This document shows positions 24,745 through 34,685 of a DNA stretch of 64,000 nt, one piece after another. Each line of letters starts with the position of its first letter. The first letter of the stretch is position 1. The notes under the pieces are model-generated. The model had not been told where the DNA came from. It saw only the letters and a list, made by a program, of their open reading frames with translations, and did no database searches. This stretch comes from JAXLYE01 sp046351595. Lineage in GTDB: Bacteria > Myxococcota_A > Polyangia > Palsa-1104 > JAEUJZ01. The stretch covers positions 1 to 64,000 of the forward strand of contig JAXLYE010000001.1 in the NCBI GenBank assembly GCA_046351595.1, read 5' to 3'. Position numbers and translations under genes: made by a program.

Positions 24745-25497
24745 ATGGGAACCGAACAGCCGATCCAAGATGTCTGCGCGGAGGCCTCCGCTCCGCTCAA
24801 GGCGGGCGACCCGGCCTTGGCCGCTGCGCTGCGCACGTGTGCTGAAGCGGCGCTTGCGGCCTACCGGGATCGCATCGCGCGGAACGCGCCGGCCTTTGTG
24901 GCGGGCCTGTTTGAGCGGCGAGCGAACCTGCTGCAGACCGTGGCGCACGCGGTGGCCCACGAGCTTGTGACCCACCCGCAGGACACTGACGCGGTGGCCA
25001 ACGACGCCGTCGAGAAGGTCCGCTGGACCCTCGCCCGGCGGGCTCCGGATAAAGAGGCAGCCTCGATCTGGATTTCGGATCAGGCACCGTTTCTGTGTGA
25101 TGTCGGGGAGGCCATCGCCGCGCTCATCACGCAGACGCATCCAGGCTTCCACTGCCTGGCGCTCCTCGCGGGCGGGAAGACCGAGGTGGTGGAGGTCTGT
25201 TATGCGCCGCGCGTCCGCGTGCCCTGGCCGCGCACGAACCCGCCGTTTGTGGACGAGTGGTCCGTCACCATCGAGCGCCGCGTGCTGCTGCCGCGTTGGC
25301 AACCGCGCTGGTGCAGGGACCTCGGCGAGAGCGCCCGTGCGGCGACGAAGCAGCGGCGCCTCCAGCGCGCGGCCAAGCTGGCCACGGAGCAGCAGATGGA
25401 GGCGCTCGTCGACTCGCTGGCGGCACAGCTCAACGGCGAGGGGCCGAGCTGGCTCACGCTCTGGAACCAGCCGGCCGGATCCGGAGGTGCGTCGTGA
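24745..25497 (+). CDS. Module protein of unknown function (250 aa)
   Basis: Not recognised. It is mostly helical in its first 120 residues, with a Trp/Arg-rich middle (VPWPRTNPPFVDEW, RRVLLPRWQPRWCRDLG) and a basic helix after it. AAGGAG precedes the ATG by 7 nt; longer frames upstream overlap the J-domain gene and are rejected. Stop and next start overlap as GTGA, so translation is coupled. No signal peptide or membrane segment is seen. Confidence 0.7.
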   Translation: MGTEQPIQDVCAEASAPLKAGDPALAAALRTCAEAALAAYRDRIARNAPAFVAGLFERRANLLQTVAHAVAHELVTHPQDTDAVANDAVEKVRWTLARRAPDKEAASIWISDQAPFLCDVGEAIAALITQTHPGFHCLALLAGGKTEVVEVCYAPRVRVPWPRTNPPFVDEWSVTIERRVLLPRWQPRWCRDLGESARAATKQRRLQRAAKLATEQQMEALVDSLAAQLNGEGPSWLTLWNQPAGSGGAS

Positions 25498-26345
25498 CGT
25501 GGAAGTCGCGCATCGACAAAGAGCCACCGGCGCAGTTCTGGGCCGACGTGCTGGCCTACCTATATCGGTCTTATCCGGGCGCCCTCCTTCCGCGCGAGCG
25601 GATGGAGGAGCTCAAGCCGTTCTTCGTCAACGAGTGGCGCAACGGGCAGACGGCGCACGATGCGGCCAAGGCGACGTGCTCGTGCGACGGACGTGAGATC
25701 GTGCCCAGCCCGGCGACGCAGGTGCTCTTGGCCAAGGGCGCCGTGCGCCCGCCCAAGGGGGCGGTGCGCGGCCGCGTCTTCGGCATCGACGAGCTGCGCG
25801 AGCCGTCGCGGCTGGCCAAGGTGCGCGTGTCGCTCGCGCTCGCGCAGCGCAAGGCCGAGCACGAGGAGAAGAAGGCGGGCGAGCTCGCGGCGAAGCTGGA
25901 GACGGCGCGCAAGGACGGCGTAAAGCTGCGGCTGCGCTCGCAGCTGGACCGCGCGACCGCGGCCGCACAGGAGCACCGCGCCGAGGAGCACCGGCTGCGC
26001 GAGCAGCTCAACGCCCTGCTCGAGTGGCAGAACCTGTCGCTGCCACCGGGCAGCGCCTCGGCGCCGCCCGTCCAGGGGACGCGCGCTCGATCCGTGCGGA
26101 AGGAGCCGGCGAAAACCGCTCGCCGCCCCTCGGGGGGCCGCACGGCCGAGGGCGCGAAGAAGAACGGGACGAAGAATGGGACGAAGAAAGAGGCCGACTG
26201 CGGCTGCAAGGTGCCGCCCGCGACGGGCACCGTCGTGCTGCCGCCCGCCAGCGGGAGCACGAATGCCAGCGACGGGCTCGACCTGGAAGCGCTCGTCAAC
26301 CAGTTCGCGGCGGCGAGCGCCAAGGACCGCAGCAAGCGCGCATAG
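25494..26345 (+). CDS. Module coiled-coil protein of unknown function (283 aa)
   Basis: It starts with GTG overlapping the previous stop (GTGA) and begins MTWKSRIDKEPP. Residues about 100-180 form a highly charged coiled coil (AEHEEKKAGELAAKLET...). A Lys/Gly-rich linker with GTKNGTKK follows, then a CGC motif and a helical C-terminus (LDLEALVNQFAAASAKD). A CSCDGRE motif at about residues 61-67 could bind metal. No family is recognised. It sits directly before the methylase-helicase. Confidence 0.68.
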   Translation: MTWKSRIDKEPPAQFWADVLAYLYRSYPGALLPRERMEELKPFFVNEWRNGQTAHDAAKATCSCDGREIVPSPATQVLLAKGAVRPPKGAVRGRVFGIDELREPSRLAKVRVSLALAQRKAEHEEKKAGELAAKLETARKDGVKLRLRSQLDRATAAAQEHRAEEHRLREQLNALLEWQNLSLPPGSASAPPVQGTRARSVRKEPAKTARRPSGGRTAEGAKKNGTKNGTKKEADCGCKVPPATGTVVLPPASGSTNASDGLDLEALVNQFAAASAKDRSKRA

Positions 26346-26363
26346 GGGCCGCAGGGGGGACCG

Positions 26364-29300
26364 ATGCAGAACCAGCTTGTCGAGACGGTGCTGCGCGAGA
26401 TCCGCGAGGACATCCTCAACTTCGCCGCGCGCCAGTCCGTAAACCTGTCGCCCTGGTTCATCGAGAACGAGAACCGGCTGGCCGTCGTCGCGCAGATGAT
26501 GGGTCAGGTCGCGGCCAAGTCGTCGGGGGCGTCACCGCCGCTCTTGGCGGAGCAGACGCTCGGGACGATGCGCACGGTCATCGCCGCGCGCCTGCCGCAG
26601 GAGGCCGACTGGTTCTCGCGCAACCAGGCGCTGCTCCAGCGCATCGCCGAGGGCCTCGCGGAACGCCTGCTCGCGCGCCCGGCGGAAACCGAGCCCCCGA
26701 CCGAAAAGGAGCCGCCCGCCGACGCGATACCGCCGGATCTGCGCAGCGCCGCCGAGCGCACCGCGGCGAACCTGCGCGCCATCCACATCCTGGCCAGCGG
26801 CTCGGCAATCCTGCCCGAGGAGCGCGAGCTCCTGCGCCAGTACAGCGGCTGGGGCGGGCTGTCGATCAAGGGCATCGAGGGACAGGTGCCCGAGGCGTGG
26901 CTACCTGAAAAGCGCGGCCTCATCCACGAGTACTACACCCCGACGCGCGTCGCCCGCGCCATCGCGGAGGCGCTGCGGCCGCGCCTTGCCGACCTTGTGA
27001 ACGAGGACGGACAGATCCTCGCGCTGGAGCCTTCGGCCGGTATCGGGCGCCTGATCGAGGCGCTCTCGGGCGACGGGTTCGATGCGCTGCGCTGGCATGC
27101 CTGCGAGTATTCGCGCATCTCCGGGCAGCTCCTGTCCGCGCTGCGGCCCGATGTCGACGTGTCGATCGGACCGCTCGAGAAGTGGGTGCAGGAGCACGCG
27201 GAGCTGCAGGGGGAGCTGGGCCTGGTCGTCAGCAACCCGCCGTACGGCGAGCGCGGCGCCGCGCAGCAGCTCGACCCGGATCGGGCGTATCAGGACCGCC
27301 GCGCCTACGTGTACCAGATGCGGCGGACCCTGGATTTCCTCCGGCCCGGCGGCATCGGCGTGTACCTCGTGCCCTCTGGGTTTCTCACGGGCATGGGGCC
27401 GGAGTTCATCGAGCTGCGGCGCAAGGTGCTGCGCCGCCATCACCTCATGGCGGCGTTCCGGCTGCCGTCGGAGAGCGAGGACAAGAAGCCGCTCTTTCCG
27501 GGGGCGCTCCTCGTCACCGATGTGCTCTTTTTCCGCGCCCGTGGCGGTGAGCTCGCGGACGTGGTCGCCGAAGACCAGGCGATCCTCGAAGGACGCTACT
27601 TCGCGGAAAACCCGACACACATCCTTGGCCAGGAGATCGGGCGCGAGGGCGATGAGGACGATCACACGAGCAAGCCGCGCTGGGGGTATCAGGTGCGCGG
27701 CACCTTCGAGCGGCTGCCCGCGTTCGAGGAGCGGCCGATGTGCCGCGACTGCACGCTCACGCCCTACGCCGTAGCCAAGCCCAAGCGCCCGACGGTCGTG
27801 CTCACCGACTCGGTGCGCGAGGCGCTCCAGCTCGCGCGGCGCACGAGCCAGTACCTGTCCGAGATCGCGCGCGGCGAGCCCGAGTCCACGATGCGGGCCG
27901 CGGCGCTGCACGCCGACCTCAAAGAGGCGCTGCTCGCCTGGCACGGGCAGCCGACCGAGCAGAAGCTGCCCGTCGCCGCGATGACGGCGCAGGTGCCGGA
28001 GCTGCAGCCGCTGTTCAGCGCGATGACCGAGAGTGGCCTGCTGCCCGCGATCGAGAACGCGCCTGCGTATTCGCCCCGATTCCTGGGCGCACTCGACGAC
28101 ATTCCTGCGCAGGCCGACTTCCTGTACGGCCAGAAGCGTGCGATGACGCTGGCGGACGTCGTCGCGTTTCATCGTGAGCTCGGCGGGAGCCTGGCCGAAG
28201 ACGCGATCCGCGCCGCGCTCATCGCGGGCGGCTTCTGCTTCGACGAGAGCCAGATCCTGCCTGAGCGGGACTACTACAGCGGCGCGCTGTGGGATCGCTA
28301 CGACCGCGCCCGCGCCGCGGCCGAGCGCGGCGATGCACAGGCCGCCGCGCAGGCGAGCCGGCTGCTCCAAGCCATCGCACCCGCCACCTTCGCCGAGATC
28401 CAGGTCGAGCCGCGCCTCGGCTGGCTGCCGCTCGCGGTGATCACCGCGTTCTGCAACCACCTCCTCAAGCGCACCGCCGACGACAGCGCCCGCTACACGC
28501 TGGAGCGCAAGGGCTCGCTCCTCACGCTCGAAGGCGTCGAGTACGCCGACCTGGCGAACGCCTCGAAGCCCCTTCAATTGCTCCTCGGCTACCTCAACCA
28601 CGACATGACGTACTTCCGGCCGCGCGTCGAGCACGACGAGGACCTGGAGGCCAAGCGGCAGGCGCTCGCGCAGGAGTACCGCGACGCCTTCACGAGCTGG
28701 ATCGAGGCGGAGCCCGAGCACCAGGCCGCGGTCGTCGAGGCGTTCAACCGTCACTTCCGCGGCTGGGTGCCGCCGACGTTCCCGCAGGACCCGCTGCCGA
28801 TTGCGCGCTGGAATGCGGAGTATCCGCTCTACCCGTACCAGAACGCGGGCGTGCGGCGGCTCAACGCCAATCACGGCGGAGGGCTCTTTTACGACGTGGG
28901 CCTGGGCAAGACGCGCACCATGCTGGCGACCCTCGCGCTGGCGCGGCAGCAGGGCTGGGCGCGGCGACCCGTCATCTGCGTACCCGGCAGCGTCGCCTGG
29001 AACTGGATCGCCGAGATCGAGCGCGTGCTGCCCGACTACCGCGTGGCGCTCATCGGCTCGAAGCGCAAGATCCTGAGCCGCGGCGCCCGCAAGGGCCAGC
29101 TCGAGAGCGAGACGGACACGCCGCGCGAGCGCGCCGACAAGTGGGAGCGCTTCAAGGCGGGCCTCTACGACGTCGCCATCGTCACCTACTCGGCGCTCCC
29201 GCGCACGCGCATGCGGATGGAGAGCCTGCTGCCCGTCATCCGCGAGACCGCCGCCATCCAGCGCGAGATCGGGTTCCAGCTCCGCTCCGTCGAGTCGCGC

Positions 29301-31826
29301 ATCCGGCAGCTCAGCAAAAAGCACGCATCCGGCAAGCTCACGCCCAAGCAGAAAGAGGAGCTCGAGAAGCTCCGCGGCCTGTATGGCAAGATGCAGCTCT
29401 CGGAGCGGCGCGAGGCCATCAAGAGCGAGAAGGAAGAGACCTTCGCCGCGCGAATCCTGTCGCTGCCCGAGAACCAGCAGCACGACCCCGGCCTGTCCTG
29501 GGAAGACCTCGGCATCGACTGGCTGGCGTTCGACGAGAGCCACATCGGCAAGAACCTGTGGACGGTCGGCGCGCGCGAGGGCGGCGAGCCGCGCTTCCTC
29601 GGCGCGCCCCAGGAAGGCAGCGACATCGCCTGGCAGATGTTCTTCCGCTCATATCTTGTGCGGAAGAACGTCGGCGGATCCGGCATTCACCTCGCCGATG
29701 CGACGCCTGCGAAGAACTCGCCGCTGGAGTTCCTGTCGCTGCTCTCGTTCATCGACGACCAGATCTGGGCGCGGCTCGGCATCGCCGACCCCGAGCAGTA
29801 CCTCACGCAGTACCTCAAGATCGAGAACCGGCTGATCCAGGACACGAACCTGGAGCCGGCGGAGCGGCCGTGCGTCGTGGGGTTCCAGAACCTCGATCAG
29901 CTCCGCGATGTGCTGTTCCGGTATGGCGAGTTCCGCACGGCCAAGCAGGTCGGCCTCAAGATCCCCGAGCCCAAGGTCGTCCGCATCGACGTGGACATGG
30001 ACGCAGCGCAGGAGGCCAAGTACGAGCAGTACCTGCGCGAGTACCAGAACGCGCTGAGCAATACGACCTTCAACCCCGCGGCCCGCTTCCAAGCGCTCGG
30101 TCTGCTGCAGCGCATGGCGCTGGTCGCGGTGCATGCGGAGCTCGATGGGGGACCGCCCTCGACGGCCAACGCAGCAGAGACTGCAGAGCAAGATGCGGAG
30201 GCCCTGCGGCAGGCGGTGAGCGAAGACATCAGCGGCGCACCGCCCAGCGCAGACAGCGAAGACGACGAGGAGGAAGACGGGGACGGCACGCGCCGCGCGC
30301 GGAAGCCACGCCCGAAGAAGCGCGGCTGGACGTTCTCCAATGCGCACCTGGCGCTCAATTACTCCAGCCCCAAGCTCGATACGGTCGCCGAGCTCGTAGT
30401 CCAGCGGCAGTCGTGCGGGCACATCATCTTCGCGGAGAATACGCCCGCCCACTGGTGGATCCGCGAGCGCCTGGTCGCGGCCGGTGTGCCGCGCGAGCGC
30501 ATCGCGATCCTGAACGGCGAGACCACGCCGACCACGCTCAGCCGGCAGCGCGTCGCCGAAGGGTTCACGGCCGATGATGCGATCTACGACGTCATCATTG
30601 CCAACCGCATCGCGTACGAGGGCCTGAACCTGCAGACGCGCACCTGCGCGATCTATCACCTGGACCTCCCGTACGAGCCGGCGACGCTGCAGCAGCGCAA
30701 CGGGCGCGGGCAGCGGCAGGGCAACCGCTACGACATCATCCACATCTACTACATCCTGTCCAAGCGCTCGATGGACATGGCGCGCTTCCAGCTCATACAC
30801 GGAAAGCGCGAATGGATGGCGGCGCTCATCGAGAGCGCGGCGTCCGAGACGAACAACCCCGCGGCGCAGGCGGACATGACGCCGGAGGACTGGCTCATGT
30901 ACCTCTCGCGCGACCCCGAGCAGACCGCGCAGCTCCTCGCGGCCAAGCAGGCCAAGCAGCGCGAGGACGACGAGAAGCGGCAGCGCAAGCTCGCCTGGGC
31001 CACGGTCCGCGCCATGGCCATCCGCACGCGCGAGGTGCAGAACGCGGACCTGTTCCAGCGCACGCGCCTGATGGAGGAAGTCGGAAAGCTGCTCGATGAG
31101 CTCAACGCGATCGACGCAGAAGTGTGGCCCTGGAAGTTCATCGGGCCGCACATCGCGCGAAACCCCGCGCTCGCCTTTGCGCCGACGCACGAGGGCGCGG
31201 TGTGGCAGGGTGGCCGGTACAGGCGGCTCGATGCGCGCGGGCAGGTGATCGATGCGGCGGAGTTCGGGCGCGTACTCTTCACGCCGCGCCTCGGCATCGG
31301 CTACCGCGAGGGCGGCTCGCTCATCTGGGAGGAGCTCAGCCCCGAGGCGGCACAGCGCAAGTGGAGCTATACGCGGCCGTTCGAGTGGCAGGAGGAGTGG
31401 CCGCCTATCGAAGAGGAATTGCGCGCGGCCGTGCGCGATCTTCTCTTCCGCGTCAAGAACGAGGGCGTGTGGGTCTTCAAGGATGCGCGCTTTGATCTCG
31501 CGACGCATACCTTTTTGGAAAGCGTCTGGGCGCACTTCGGGAAGGACATTGTGTCGGCTCTGGCCGAGTCGCGGAGCGCGTATCAGATCCGCGTTCCGGT
31601 CGTTGCGGAGACAGGCCTGGTCCTCGGAAACGGCGCCGCGGTGAAGGACGCGCCGCGCGTGCTCCCGTTCACCGAGGCGGGGTATCAGGAGTTCTTGTCG
31701 CTCGCGCCGAAGAGCGCGCTCAAGTGGACGGATCTGGAGCTCATCGCGGAGTGGTGGTGGGGCCGCCACATCCCGCGCAACCTGCTCGTCGGCCGCACGG
31801 AAGGCAGCGAGCGGAAGGCCGCGTAG
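26364..31826 (+). CDS. DarB-like N6-adenine methyltransferase / SNF2-type helicase
   Basis: A giant 1820-aa protein. An N-terminal region leads into the family's YSGWGGL segment (about residue 155). A class-I methyltransferase follows: LEPSAGIGRLIEAL as SAM-binding motif I (about 223-236) and VVSNPPYGERG as catalytic motif IV (about 290). The C-terminal half is a superfamily-2 helicase: Walker A DVGLGKT (about 845), DESH box (about 1057), ATPAKNS motif III and QQRNGRGQRQGNRY motif VI (about 1445). Phage P1 DarB has this layout, is packaged in virions and blocks type I restriction. It is the centre of the 17-gene module. Confidence 0.9.
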   Translation: MQNQLVETVLREIREDILNFAARQSVNLSPWFIENENRLAVVAQMMGQVAAKSSGASPPLLAEQTLGTMRTVIAARLPQEADWFSRNQALLQRIAEGLAERLLARPAETEPPTEKEPPADAIPPDLRSAAERTAANLRAIHILASGSAILPEERELLRQYSGWGGLSIKGIEGQVPEAWLPEKRGLIHEYYTPTRVARAIAEALRPRLADLVNEDGQILALEPSAGIGRLIEALSGDGFDALRWHACEYSRISGQLLSALRPDVDVSIGPLEKWVQEHAELQGELGLVVSNPPYGERGAAQQLDPDRAYQDRRAYVYQMRRTLDFLRPGGIGVYLVPSGFLTGMGPEFIELRRKVLRRHHLMAAFRLPSESEDKKPLFPGALLVTDVLFFRARGGELADVVAEDQAILEGRYFAENPTHILGQEIGREGDEDDHTSKPRWGYQVRGTFERLPAFEERPMCRDCTLTPYAVAKPKRPTVVLTDSVREALQLARRTSQYLSEIARGEPESTMRAAALHADLKEALLAWHGQPTEQKLPVAAMTAQVPELQPLFSAMTESGLLPAIENAPAYSPRFLGALDDIPAQADFLYGQKRAMTLADVVAFHRELGGSLAEDAIRAALIAGGFCFDESQILPERDYYSGALWDRYDRARAAAERGDAQAAAQASRLLQAIAPATFAEIQVEPRLGWLPLAVITAFCNHLLKRTADDSARYTLERKGSLLTLEGVEYADLANASKPLQLLLGYLNHDMTYFRPRVEHDEDLEAKRQALAQEYRDAFTSWIEAEPEHQAAVVEAFNRHFRGWVPPTFPQDPLPIARWNAEYPLYPYQNAGVRRLNANHGGGLFYDVGLGKTRTMLATLALARQQGWARRPVICVPGSVAWNWIAEIERVLPDYRVALIGSKRKILSRGARKGQLESETDTPRERADKWERFKAGLYDVAIVTYSALPRTRMRMESLLPVIRETAAIQREIGFQLRSVESRIRQLSKKHASGKLTPKQKEELEKLRGLYGKMQLSERREAIKSEKEETFAARILSLPENQQHDPGLSWEDLGIDWLAFDESHIGKNLWTVGAREGGEPRFLGAPQEGSDIAWQMFFRSYLVRKNVGGSGIHLADATPAKNSPLEFLSLLSFIDDQIWARLGIADPEQYLTQYLKIENRLIQDTNLEPAERPCVVGFQNLDQLRDVLFRYGEFRTAKQVGLKIPEPKVVRIDVDMDAAQEAKYEQYLREYQNALSNTTFNPAARFQALGLLQRMALVAVHAELDGGPPSTANAAETAEQDAEALRQAVSEDISGAPPSADSEDDEEEDGDGTRRARKPRPKKRGWTFSNAHLALNYSSPKLDTVAELVVQRQSCGHIIFAENTPAHWWIRERLVAAGVPRERIAILNGETTPTTLSRQRVAEGFTADDAIYDVIIANRIAYEGLNLQTRTCAIYHLDLPYEPATLQQRNGRGQRQGNRYDIIHIYYILSKRSMDMARFQLIHGKREWMAALIESAASETNNPAAQADMTPEDWLMYLSRDPEQTAQLLAAKQAKQREDDEKRQRKLAWATVRAMAIRTREVQNADLFQRTRLMEEVGKLLDELNAIDAEVWPWKFIGPHIARNPALAFAPTHEGAVWQGGRYRRLDARGQVIDAAEFGRVLFTPRLGIGYREGGSLIWEELSPEAAQRKWSYTRPFEWQEEWPPIEEELRAAVRDLLFRVKNEGVWVFKDARFDLATHTFLESVWAHFGKDIVSALAESRSAYQIRVPVVAETGLVLGNGAAVKDAPRVLPFTEAGYQEFLSLAPKSALKWTDLELIAEWWWGRHIPRNLLVGRTEGSERKAA

Positions 31827-31880
31827 CGACGCAGCCGCTGAAGATTCACCCCGGCACGCGCCGGGGCCTGGGAGGGACCG

Positions 31881-32504
31881 ATGGCACAGAAAGAGACGCG
31901 CCTTGAGAAGGCCGGGAAGCAGACGCTCAAGCAGATCGAGCAGCAGTACGAGGCGGCGCTCGCCGAGTCGACCGGCCAGACGGCGGAGCTCAGCCGGACC
32001 CTGACCGAGCGCGAGGAGCGCATGAAGAAGCTCGGCAGCCGGCTCGATACGTTCATGGCCAAGGTCGCGGTGAAGGAGTCCAAGTCGCACCGCGTGGCCG
32101 TAGACCTCGGCGGCGGCACCATCGCGCAGGTGTCGACGGAGCTTATCAACTGGGGCGTGCGCGCGATCGGGAGCTGGTCGAAAGACGGGTTCTTCGCGCA
32201 CAACGTCGACCTGCTCCAGGGGCTTCCGCACTTCGTGCTCGGCCTCGGCGTGTACATGGGCGAGATGGCGACGCGCAAGGATCCGACCGAGCGCGGCACG
32301 GAGCTCGTGTCCGTGCGCCGCGAGGTGATCTCGGAGGCGTCCAAGCTCTTTGCGCAGCTCGGGTTCTCAAACCTCGTGCGCGCGCTGCGCGTGCGCTACG
32401 CCGACGGGAAGTCGCTCGCGGTCAACTACGAGGGGCTGCGCGCGGAGAACGCTGAACTCCTGAGCCGCCTCAAGGCGCTCGACTCTCAGAAGAAGGGAGC
32501 GTAG
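31881..32504 (+). CDS. Module coiled-coil protein of unknown function (207 aa)
   Basis: The first 70 residues are a strong coiled coil (TLKQIEQQYEAALAEST, TEREERMKKLGSRLDT). A Gly-rich, moderately hydrophobic central part (VDLGGGTIAQVSTELINWG, GLPHFVLGLGVYMG) and a second helical C-terminus follow. GGAGGG precedes the ATG. Two bases separate it from the next gene. The hydrophobic stretch could contact a membrane but is short. No family recognised. Confidence 0.68.
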   Translation: MAQKETRLEKAGKQTLKQIEQQYEAALAESTGQTAELSRTLTEREERMKKLGSRLDTFMAKVAVKESKSHRVAVDLGGGTIAQVSTELINWGVRAIGSWSKDGFFAHNVDLLQGLPHFVLGLGVYMGEMATRKDPTERGTELVSVRREVISEASKLFAQLGFSNLVRALRVRYADGKSLAVNYEGLRAENAELLSRLKALDSQKKGA

Positions 32505-32506
32505 CG

Positions 32507-33259
32507 ATGGACCTGTTCTCGCGCACGAGCGGGCCTTCGTATGTGCCGGCGTTCGCGGCGCGGCTGCTCCTCGGCATGGCGCGCGGCATCCAGCGCGCGC
32601 CGGCGCCCATCCAGAGCGCCTTCCGCGACGAGGAGTTTGGTGGAATGTGGCTGCTCGGCCTGATCCTCGTCCAGTGGTACGCGGATGCGCTGCCGCCGGC
32701 CGAGTCCCAGGACGTGACGCGGACGCTCGCGGGGCTGCAGCTCGGGCCGATGGCGGCGCAGCTGAACCTCTTTCGCGAGCGGCTGACGCCCTTTGTGCGG
32801 ACCGCGCACGAGGCGCAGGGCGAGCCGCAGCTCGCGGCGGCCGGCGTCTACTTCGTCGCGGCGGTGGACGCTATTGGGCTCGGGACGCTGTCGGCCGCGC
32901 TCCAGGCCGTAAAGGGCGCGGGGCGCGCGCAGGCCGCGGTCGCGCAGGTGCCGCCGCCGCCGGGGCTGCGCGAGCGGTTCGAGCGCGAGGTGAGCCAGCG
33001 AGCGAGCGAGCCCACGGGGCAAAGCCCGCGGGCGCCGAGCCGCTCCGAGCGCTTCGATCGCGCGGACTTCACGAGGCGGCCGGTGCCCGCTCGCGCGGAG
33101 CGTCCGCCAGCCGCGGGGGCACAACCGCCCACGCCACCGACCCCGGTGCTCGACGACGCCGCGGTCGCGCGGGCGTATCTGCACACGCTCGGCTGGGACG
33201 GGCGGGCCGTGGACCGGCTGATGGCGGGACCGACCGGCGCACGAAAAGAGCGCGCATAG
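32507..33259 (+). CDS. Module protein with RFDRADF tag and LGW/GP tail (250 aa)
   Basis: It begins MDLFSRTSG, like the next gene (MDLFYRGYD). Hydrophobic helices lie at about residues 45-60 and 110-130 (WLLGLILVQWYAD). After a Pro-rich linker comes RSERFDRADF (Arg182-Phe188 in the core), a motif shared with the M23 peptidase and the 210-aa protein of this module. The C-terminus (VARAYLHTLGW...LMAGPTG) is also shared with the 210-aa protein. Unknown function; the shared tag suggests joint targeting or assembly. Confidence 0.7.
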   Translation: MDLFSRTSGPSYVPAFAARLLLGMARGIQRAPAPIQSAFRDEEFGGMWLLGLILVQWYADALPPAESQDVTRTLAGLQLGPMAAQLNLFRERLTPFVRTAHEAQGEPQLAAAGVYFVAAVDAIGLGTLSAALQAVKGAGRAQAAVAQVPPPPGLRERFEREVSQRASEPTGQSPRAPSRSERFDRADFTRRPVPARAERPPAAGAQPPTPPTPVLDDAAVARAYLHTLGWDGRAVDRLMAGPTGARKERA

Positions 33260-33268
33260 GAGGCGTCC

Positions 33269-33997
33269 ATGGACCTGTTCTATCGAGGGTACGACCCGGA
33301 TGCGCGCATCACGAGCGCGGCCAAGCATGTCTCGGCCGCAGCCTCGCGCTTGGCCGTCGCCATGGTGCGGAGCATCCCCAAGCTGCCGGATGCGGCCTGG
33401 CAGGCGTTCCAGGAGCTCCTCACGGTCGATGCGCTCTGGAGCCTGGCGCTCGTCATCGCGGGCTGGCTGATCGCCACCGTGATCGGGGGCGTGGTGGGCC
33501 TCGCCGTGAATGCGCTGCTCGTGCTCTACGGGCTCATCGAGCTGTGGGACCAGATCAAGGCCGTCTGGGGGTCGCTGGAGCGCTGGGCCATGACCGCCTA
33601 CGAGGCGCGGAGCGAGGCGGATCTCGACCTTGCGGGCCAGCACTTCGCGACCGCGCTCAGCGTCGGCGGCATCACGATCCTGGAGGTGCTCGTCACCCAC
33701 CGCGTCTTCCGCGCGGTCGAGGGCAAGCTCCGCCAGCGCTTCCCGACGCCGGAGTGGCTGCGCACGCAGTACGACGAGGCGGCGCGGCAGCGCGAGACCC
33801 AGCGCAAGCGGCCGCAGGAAGTCTTTGAGAAAGCGGCGGAGACTGTCGCGAGCGGCGTGCGCGGCGAGGGCATGAAGCGCGCGGCGGAGGACTTCCCGAC
33901 CGCGGCCGTGGTGGCGGGCGGCGTGCTGCTCGGCGTCGGAACGGTCGTCACGTTGGCCTGGGCGGCGTCCGCACAGAACGGGAAGGCCCGGCCATGA
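33269..33997 (+). CDS. Module membrane protein (242 aa)
   Basis: A predicted multi-pass membrane protein with hydrophobic segments at about residues 55-90 (ALVIAGWLIATVIGGVVGLA, NALLVLYGLIELW), 128-140 and 213-232. A middle part (EADLDLAGQHFATALSVGG) resembles the pre-toxin region of some polymorphic-toxin proteins, though no toxin domain follows. The N-terminus, MDLF, matches the preceding gene. It overlaps the next start by ATGA. A membrane-anchoring or pore role in the module is inferred. Confidence 0.68.
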   Translation: MDLFYRGYDPDARITSAAKHVSAAASRLAVAMVRSIPKLPDAAWQAFQELLTVDALWSLALVIAGWLIATVIGGVVGLAVNALLVLYGLIELWDQIKAVWGSLERWAMTAYEARSEADLDLAGQHFATALSVGGITILEVLVTHRVFRAVEGKLRQRFPTPEWLRTQYDEAARQRETQRKRPQEVFEKAAETVASGVRGEGMKRAAEDFPTAAVVAGGVLLGVGTVVTLAWAASAQNGKARP

Positions 33998-34650
33998 CGC
34001 GGCGCGGGACGGATGATGGAACGGGGTGGATGATAGGCGCGCTGCTCGGGGGCGTGGCGGTGCTCGGCGGCGTGGCGTGGGCGGTCGTGGGCACAGCCAG
34101 TGCTCCACGGACGCCGCCGCGCAGCACGCCGCCGCCGCGCGCGCCGGAGCCGCTGTGGACCGAGCAGGACGTCGAGGCCGCCGCGCGCATGCTCGCGAGC
34201 GAGAACCCGCGCGGCCCCCGCGCGCTGCACATCGAGCAGATCTGGACGCAGCTCCGCGCGCGCAAGCCAGGTCAGTCGCTCTATGACCGCATCACCGCGG
34301 GCTCGGGCTACGGGCCGCAGGGCGAACGCACGCCGCCGGGCCGCCTCCGGCCGGTCTCGACGGACCAGCCGGCGACTGATGCGCAGCGGCAGCTCGCGCG
34401 CGAGGTGCTCGCCGGGCTCCACGACTCCGGGCTCGTAGGCGCCAAGAAATTCTTTGAACCTGCGCAGCAGGATCTCGCGTTCGCGCAGGCCGAACGAGCT
34501 CGAAAGAAGCGCGCAGCCGGCGAGCCGCTCACACCGAAAGAGACGCGGCTCCTCGGCTACCGGCGCACCGCGGATGCGGTCCGCAGAGAGTGGCTGGCCG
34601 AGGGCGCACGCTTCATCGGCCGCATCGAGGGCGTGGAGTTCTTCAGCTAG
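33994..34650 (+). CDS. Membrane-anchored SleB-like cell-wall hydrolase, tentative
   Basis: A 218-aa protein with one N-terminal transmembrane helix (about residues 12-32), a Pro-rich linker, then a domain beginning WTEQDVEAAARMLASEN. In it, the order Glu-containing helix, IWTQLRARKPGQSLYDRITAG, GYGPQG, STDQPAT and GAKKFFEP recalls cell-wall hydrolases of the SleB/Hydrolase_2 type. The proposed catalytic Glu would be the one in LASEN. The similarity is motif-level only. With the M23 peptidase two genes on, it suggests the module encodes wall-penetrating enzymes. Confidence 0.55.
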   Translation: MTRRGTDDGTGWMIGALLGGVAVLGGVAWAVVGTASAPRTPPRSTPPPRAPEPLWTEQDVEAAARMLASENPRGPRALHIEQIWTQLRARKPGQSLYDRITAGSGYGPQGERTPPGRLRPVSTDQPATDAQRQLAREVLAGLHDSGLVGAKKFFEPAQQDLAFAQAERARKKRAAGEPLTPKETRLLGYRRTADAVRREWLAEGARFIGRIEGVEFFS

Positions 34651-34685
34651 CGCTACGAATCCGTCGAGGGGAACGGAGAAGTTCG

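Noticed and set aside
26901..29543. 880-aa minus-strand frame
   Set aside because: Antisense to the methylase-helicase; composition of a GC shadow.
29649..32231. 860-aa minus-strand frame
   Set aside because: Antisense to the helicase end and the next gene; no domains.
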